A DNA stretch of 7,172 nucleotides, taken from positions 1 to 7,172 of the forward strand of contig JAQICW010000704.1 in NCBI GenBank assembly GCA_027858355.1, read 5' to 3'. The position numbers were made by a program, and so were the translations under genes. This DNA is from Desulfobacula sp. Its GTDB lineage: Bacteria > Desulfobacterota > Desulfobacteria > Desulfobacterales > Desulfobacteraceae. How positions within the stretch are numbered: position 1 is the stretch's first letter; each line of letters starts with the position of its first letter. Of this stretch, positions 4,045-7,172 are shown piece after piece. Under the pieces are notes generated by a model. That model had not been told where the DNA came from, did no database searches, and saw only the letters and a program-made list of their open reading frames with translations.

Positions 4045-6726
4045 ATGGTAGAAATTCCGATAGACCAGATATTCGAAGATATCGTAGAGACAATACGTGA
4101 ACCCCTTTTGGTACTGGATTCAGATCTGAAGGTTATCTCAGCCAGCCGTTCCTTCTATAAAGTCTTTAAGGTAAAACCGGAAGAGACTGTGGGTCAGCTG
4201 ATTTATGACCTGGGAAATAAACAGTGGGATATACCCAAGCTGCGGGATTTGCTGGAAACCATCCTTCCCCAAAAGACAACCTTTGATGACTATGAGGTTG
4301 AACACGATTTTGCCGATATCGGCAAGCGGATTATGCTGTTGAATGCCCGGCAAATCAAAAGAGCGTGGGGAAAAGAGCGGATCATCCTTCTGGCCATTGA
4401 GGACATCACCGACCGCAAGCAATTGGAAGACGTGTTAACAGAGTCTGTAGAGCGCTACCGGCGTGTTTTTAAGACCGCAACTGACGGAATATTGCTTTTC
4501 GAAAAAGGCGGATTGATAATTCGCCATGCTAATCCAACCATCGAGGCGATGCTGGGCTATTCCAAAGAAGAACTCGTCAGCAAAGATTTAAAGGATATCG
4601 GTTTTCCGGATGATATGGGTTCTTATCAAGAAATAATGCAGACATTGAACACGGTCGGGATTGTTCATTACAGAGATGCTCGGATAAAAAAGAAGACCGG
4701 GGAAATTATCGATACGGATATTTATATGGTCGATAAGACCAGTTTGGTTCAGTGTAATGTCCGCGATATCACCAGGCAAAAGCAAATGAAAGAGACGCTG
4801 AAAAAGACGCTGTGGAAAAGTGAGAGAAAATATCGTTTAATCGCTGAACACATGGCGGACGTTATCTCAATAATGGACATGGATCTGCGTTTTACCTATG
4901 TCAGTCCCTCGGTCATGCGATTGCGGGGATTCACGGTTGAAGAGGCCATGGAACAAACCATAGATCAAATCATGACACCGGGTTCACTGCAGCTTATTTC
5001 CCAGGTCTTTGACGAAGAACTCCGATTGGAAACCACCGAAACGGCTGCTCCGGATAGAGCCCGCATCGTGGAATTGGAAGAATACAAAAAGGATGGTTCC
5101 ACTATCTGGGTAGAGAATACGTCATCATTTATCCGGGACGAGGGCCAAAAACCTGTCGGCATCCTCACCGTGTCACGCGATATCACCGAGCGTAAACAGG
5201 CGGAGGAATCTCTTCGTGCGAGCAAGGAGAAATTTCAATCTATGGTGGACAATCTCGCTATAGGGGTTTCACTGATCAGTCCGACAATGGAGATACTCGA
5301 ACTGAACCGCCAGATGCATGCATGGTATCCGGACATCGATCCGAGCGTGCGTCCGATTTGTTACCAGGCCTTCAACAACCCACCGCGCGACGAGATCTGC
5401 GATCACTGCCCGACGTATAGAACGATTCAAGACGGCAACATGCATGAGGGCACAGTCGTAAAGCCAACGCCGGAAGGCCCCCGAAGCTACCGTATCATTT
5501 CTTCTCCCATCTTCAGTGAACAGGGTAGCGTGACGGCTGCCATTGAAATTGTCGAGGACATAACCGAGCGGATATCGCTGGAAAACCAGCTCCGCCAGGC
5601 CCAGAAGATGGAATCCGTGGGACGACTCGCCGGCGGGGTGGCGCATGATTACAACAATGTGCTCAGCGTGATCATCGGCTTTACCGAACTGGCAATTGAG
5701 CAGGTGGACCCGACCGGACCGCTATGCGCCGATCTCGAAGAAGTTCTCTCAGCCGCAAATCGTGCAACGGACATTACCCGGCAACTGCTGGCCTTTGCCC
5801 GAAAGCAGGTCATCAAACCAAAGGTGCTTGACTTGAACGGTAATGTGGGGAGTATGCTCAAAATGCTCCGTCGCCTCATCGGAGAGGACATCGATCTTGT
5901 GTGGCGGCCAATGACGAACCTTTGGTCCGTCAAAATAGACCCCACCCAGATAGACCAGATCCTGGCCAACCTCTGTGTCAACGCCCGGGACGCCATCAAA
6001 GATGTGGGCAAGATCACCATCGAAACGGGAATAAAAGTTTTTGACGCAGATTACTGCGCCGATCATGCGGATTATATTCCCGGCGAGTTTGTCATGCTGG
6101 CCGTCAGCGACAACGGGTGCGGTATGCATAAAGAAACACTCGACAATATCTTCGACCCCTTTTTCACCACAAAGGATGTGCATGAGGGCACCGGCCTGGG
6201 ATTGGCCACGGTTCACGGCATCGTCAAGCAGAACCAAGGGTTCATTAACATATACAGTGAACCCGACAACGGCACGATCTTCAAGCTTTATTTTCCCCGG
6301 CATGAGGGCAAAGCGGTCGAGATCCAGGAAGAAATCACTGAAGAAATCCCGAAAGGACTTGGAGAAACAATTCTGCTGGTGGAAGATGATGACTCGATCC
6401 TGAAACTTGCCCAAAAGATCCTTGACGGTCTGGGCTACAATGTATTGATAGCAGATACACCCACTGAGGCCATTCGCGTGGCTGAAAAACATGTCAGTAA
6501 GGTAAACCTGCTCATCACCGATGTAATTATGCCCGAAATGAACGGGCTTGATTTAACCGAACGATTGAAATCCGTTTACCCGGATCTGAAGTGCATGTTC
6601 ATGTCCGGATATACGGCCGATATCATCGCTCATCACGGGGTCCTGGAGGAGGGGGTGCATTTTATTCAGAAGCCGTTCTCCAAAAGAGATCTGGCGCAAA
6701 CCGTCAGAAAATCGCTGGATGAGTAA
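4045..6726 (+). CDS. soluble hybrid sensor histidine kinase with four PAS domains and a C-terminal receiver
   Basis: An 893-residue protein with no membrane segments. PAS1 (about 12-125) resembles the PAS domains of CheB/CheR fusion proteins (EPLLVLDSDLKVISASRSFY) and ends in EDITDRK. PAS2 is at about 133-246 and PAS3 at about 259-385 (SRDITERKQ). PAS4 (about 389-509) carries a C439-X12-C452-X2-C455 cluster. HisKA has His534 in LAGGVAHDYNNVLSVI. HATPase_c has N642/N646 in the N-box, G1 DNGCG at 689-693, FDPFFTTK at 703-710 and G2 GTGLGL at 715-720. The receiver (about 774-893) has D781-D783, phosphoacceptor D826 (ITDVIMPEMNG), S854 and K876. All catalytic residues are present, so it should autophosphorylate and pass phosphate to D826. 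As no DNA-binding or HPt domain is attached, output probably goes through other proteins, such as the receiver at 3419. Confidence 0.92.
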   Translation: MVEIPIDQIFEDIVETIREPLLVLDSDLKVISASRSFYKVFKVKPEETVGQLIYDLGNKQWDIPKLRDLLETILPQKTTFDDYEVEHDFADIGKRIMLLNARQIKRAWGKERIILLAIEDITDRKQLEDVLTESVERYRRVFKTATDGILLFEKGGLIIRHANPTIEAMLGYSKEELVSKDLKDIGFPDDMGSYQEIMQTLNTVGIVHYRDARIKKKTGEIIDTDIYMVDKTSLVQCNVRDITRQKQMKETLKKTLWKSERKYRLIAEHMADVISIMDMDLRFTYVSPSVMRLRGFTVEEAMEQTIDQIMTPGSLQLISQVFDEELRLETTETAAPDRARIVELEEYKKDGSTIWVENTSSFIRDEGQKPVGILTVSRDITERKQAEESLRASKEKFQSMVDNLAIGVSLISPTMEILELNRQMHAWYPDIDPSVRPICYQAFNNPPRDEICDHCPTYRTIQDGNMHEGTVVKPTPEGPRSYRIISSPIFSEQGSVTAAIEIVEDITERISLENQLRQAQKMESVGRLAGGVAHDYNNVLSVIIGFTELAIEQVDPTGPLCADLEEVLSAANRATDITRQLLAFARKQVIKPKVLDLNGNVGSMLKMLRRLIGEDIDLVWRPMTNLWSVKIDPTQIDQILANLCVNARDAIKDVGKITIETGIKVFDADYCADHADYIPGEFVMLAVSDNGCGMHKETLDNIFDPFFTTKDVHEGTGLGLATVHGIVKQNQGFINIYSEPDNGTIFKLYFPRHEGKAVEIQEEITEEIPKGLGETILLVEDDDSILKLAQKILDGLGYNVLIADTPTEAIRVAEKHVSKVNLLITDVIMPEMNGLDLTERLKSVYPDLKCMFMSGYTADIIAHHGVLEEGVHFIQKPFSKRDLAQTVRKSLDE

Positions 6727-6734
6727 AAAAAGCT

Positions 6735-6765
6735 GATTCAAGAATAATTTTCCGATTCTTGAATC
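6735..6765 (-). terminator. hairpin after the hybrid kinase; terminator-like on the minus strand
   Basis: GATTCAAGAAT (6735-6745) and ATTCTTGAATC (6755-6765) form a perfect 11-bp stem with a 9-nt loop, 8 nt after the kinase stop. On the plus strand an A-run precedes the stem and no T-run follows. On the minus strand the hairpin is followed by a run of seven T, the form of an intrinsic terminator for leftward transcription. It may also help define the 3' end of the kinase mRNA. Confidence 0.6.
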
Positions 6766-6784
6766 TTGGATGGCCTGAAAAATC

Positions 6785-6805
6785 AAGCATACCTTTTCTA
6801 TGCTT
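6785..6805 (-). terminator. second hairpin, terminator-like on the minus strand
   Basis: AAGCATA (6785-6791) and TATGCTT (6799-6805) form a 7-bp stem with a 7-nt loop. Read on the minus strand it is followed by GATTTTTC. It lies 20 bp beyond the first hairpin, so leftward transcripts would meet two such structures in a row. Confidence 0.4.
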
Positions 6806-7043
6806 CACCAAATGAATTGCCGGAACGTGTCTATATTTCGACAGTATTACAACCTTTTTCAAAAGTGCGGACTGTCGATAAGGATCGCCAGTATTCTTCA
6901 TCTCTACACACCACAATATATTGATTGAGATTTTTTGCCGATCTTTTGGAAAGGCATCAGGTTGCTATTGAACGGTGCGATGGATGGCTGGATTTTGTTG
7001 GTGAGCACTTTTGACGATAACGATATAACTTATAATTTTTTTA
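6806..7043. other. gene-free AT-rich stretch between convergent genes
   Basis: No supported gene on either strand. Short open frames exist, such as 29 plus-strand codons before the TGA at 7012-7014, but they have no start signal or recognisable homology. AT content rises towards 7043. Confidence 0.5.
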
Positions 7044-7073
7044 ATTATTATGCAATAGATGGAGCATAATAAT
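7044..7073 (-). other. AT-rich hairpin directly after the alkB-like stop codon
   Basis: ATTATTATGC (7044-7053) and GCATAATAAT (7064-7073) form a perfect 10-bp stem with a 10-nt loop, beginning 2 nt after the minus-strand stop codon. On the minus strand the hairpin is followed by an A-run rather than a T-run, so it is not a standard intrinsic terminator. It may stabilise the mRNA 3' end. Confidence 0.45.
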
Positions 7074-7075
7074 AG

Positions 7076-7172
7076 TCAATCTTTATATCTGTTTCTAAAT
7101 TCTATAACCTTCGAATCCATTACTTTGCGCCACAACGGAGGGATAAGTGCCAGCACAATCATTCCCGCATAC
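7076..7172 (-). CDS. alkB: C-terminus of an AlkB-like alkane 1-monooxygenase (partial)
   Basis: The minus strand is open from the right edge to a TGA at 7078-7076, giving 31 residues that begin YAGMIVLALIPPLWRKVMDS. The block Y-x-G-M-hydrophobic-ALIPPLW-x-x-VMD matches the C-terminal end typical of membrane di-iron alkane monooxygenases of the AlkB group (integral-membrane fatty-acid desaturase/hydroxylase superfamily). These oxidise the terminal methyl of alkanes using O2 and electrons from rubredoxin. The histidine-box motifs needed for activity lie beyond the window, so a related hydroxylase or desaturase is possible. The gene is convergent with the hybrid kinase and separated from it by about 350 bp. 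AlkB needs oxygen, which would be notable if the host is an anaerobic sulfate reducer. Confidence 0.6.
   Translation of the reverse strand, partial: YAGMIVLALIPPLWRKVMDSKVIEFRNRYKD

Noticed and set aside
6041..6403. 120-codon plus-strand frame overlapping the hybrid kinase
   Set aside because: A shifted-frame shadow of the HATPase region, with Ser/Arg-rich composition typical of out-of-frame translation.
5749..6492. Long (247-codon) open frame on the minus strand inside the hybrid kinase
   Set aside because: It is antisense to the HATPase and receiver domains, whose motifs are all intact on the plus strand; the predicted protein has no recognisable features.
6704..6916. 70-codon minus-strand frame over the end of the hybrid kinase
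   Set aside because: It spans both hairpins, overlaps the kinase end and lacks a recognisable family; it looks like chance in AT-rich intergenic DNA.
6925..7014. 29-codon plus-strand frame (LRFFADLLERHQVAIERCDG...) in the right intergenic region
   Set aside because: The composition is protein-like, but there is no ATG/GTG start with a ribosome binding site, and it is too short to identify. It may be a remnant but cannot be supported.

Overview
The window is a two-component signalling locus, probably from a Desulfobacterota/deltaproteobacterial (Desulfobacterales-like) genome. That assignment is an inference from the style of the proteins: PAS-rich histidine kinases with repeated DITERK linkers, a 4HB-type sensor with an N-terminal TIYNHP stretch, a C-X12-C-X2-C PAS domain, and moderate GC. 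No taxonomic marker gene is present.

Left part (1-2973). After a possible divergent gene start on the minus strand (1-86), there is a membrane sensor histidine kinase of the HisKA_3/NarX type. It is followed, with a 1-nt ATG/TAA overlap, by its NarL/FixJ-type response regulator. Both are interrupted by a single in-frame stop codon: TAA at 1868-1870 in the kinase, between the DHp and ATPase domains, and TAG at 2617-2619 in the regulator, just before the last receiver strand. The reading frame and conserved motifs continue intact after each stop. The pair is either recently inactivated, or the halves are made separately. The kinase stop is followed at once by GAGG-N6-ATG.

Middle (2974-3418). 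A 445-bp non-coding stretch holds a 14-bp tandem repeat, two copies of a ~70-bp direct repeat (one with an internal 11-bp duplication), a GC-rich hairpin and CCCTAC repeats. It is probably the control region of the next operon.

Right part (3419-6726). A stand-alone receiver protein (140 aa), a 42-aa single-TM protein and an 893-aa soluble hybrid kinase (4 PAS, HisKA, HATPase, REC) form a likely operon with good ribosome binding sites. The expected flow is PAS sensing, autophosphorylation of His534, then transfer to Asp826 and/or Asp56 of the stand-alone receiver. No DNA-binding output is encoded here except the C-terminal half of the broken NarL-type regulator.

Far right (6727-7172). Two hairpins lie after the kinase, each followed by a T-run when read on the minus strand. 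Past a gene-free stretch is the C-terminus of an AlkB-like alkane monooxygenase/fatty-acid-desaturase-family protein, encoded on the minus strand and running off the window.
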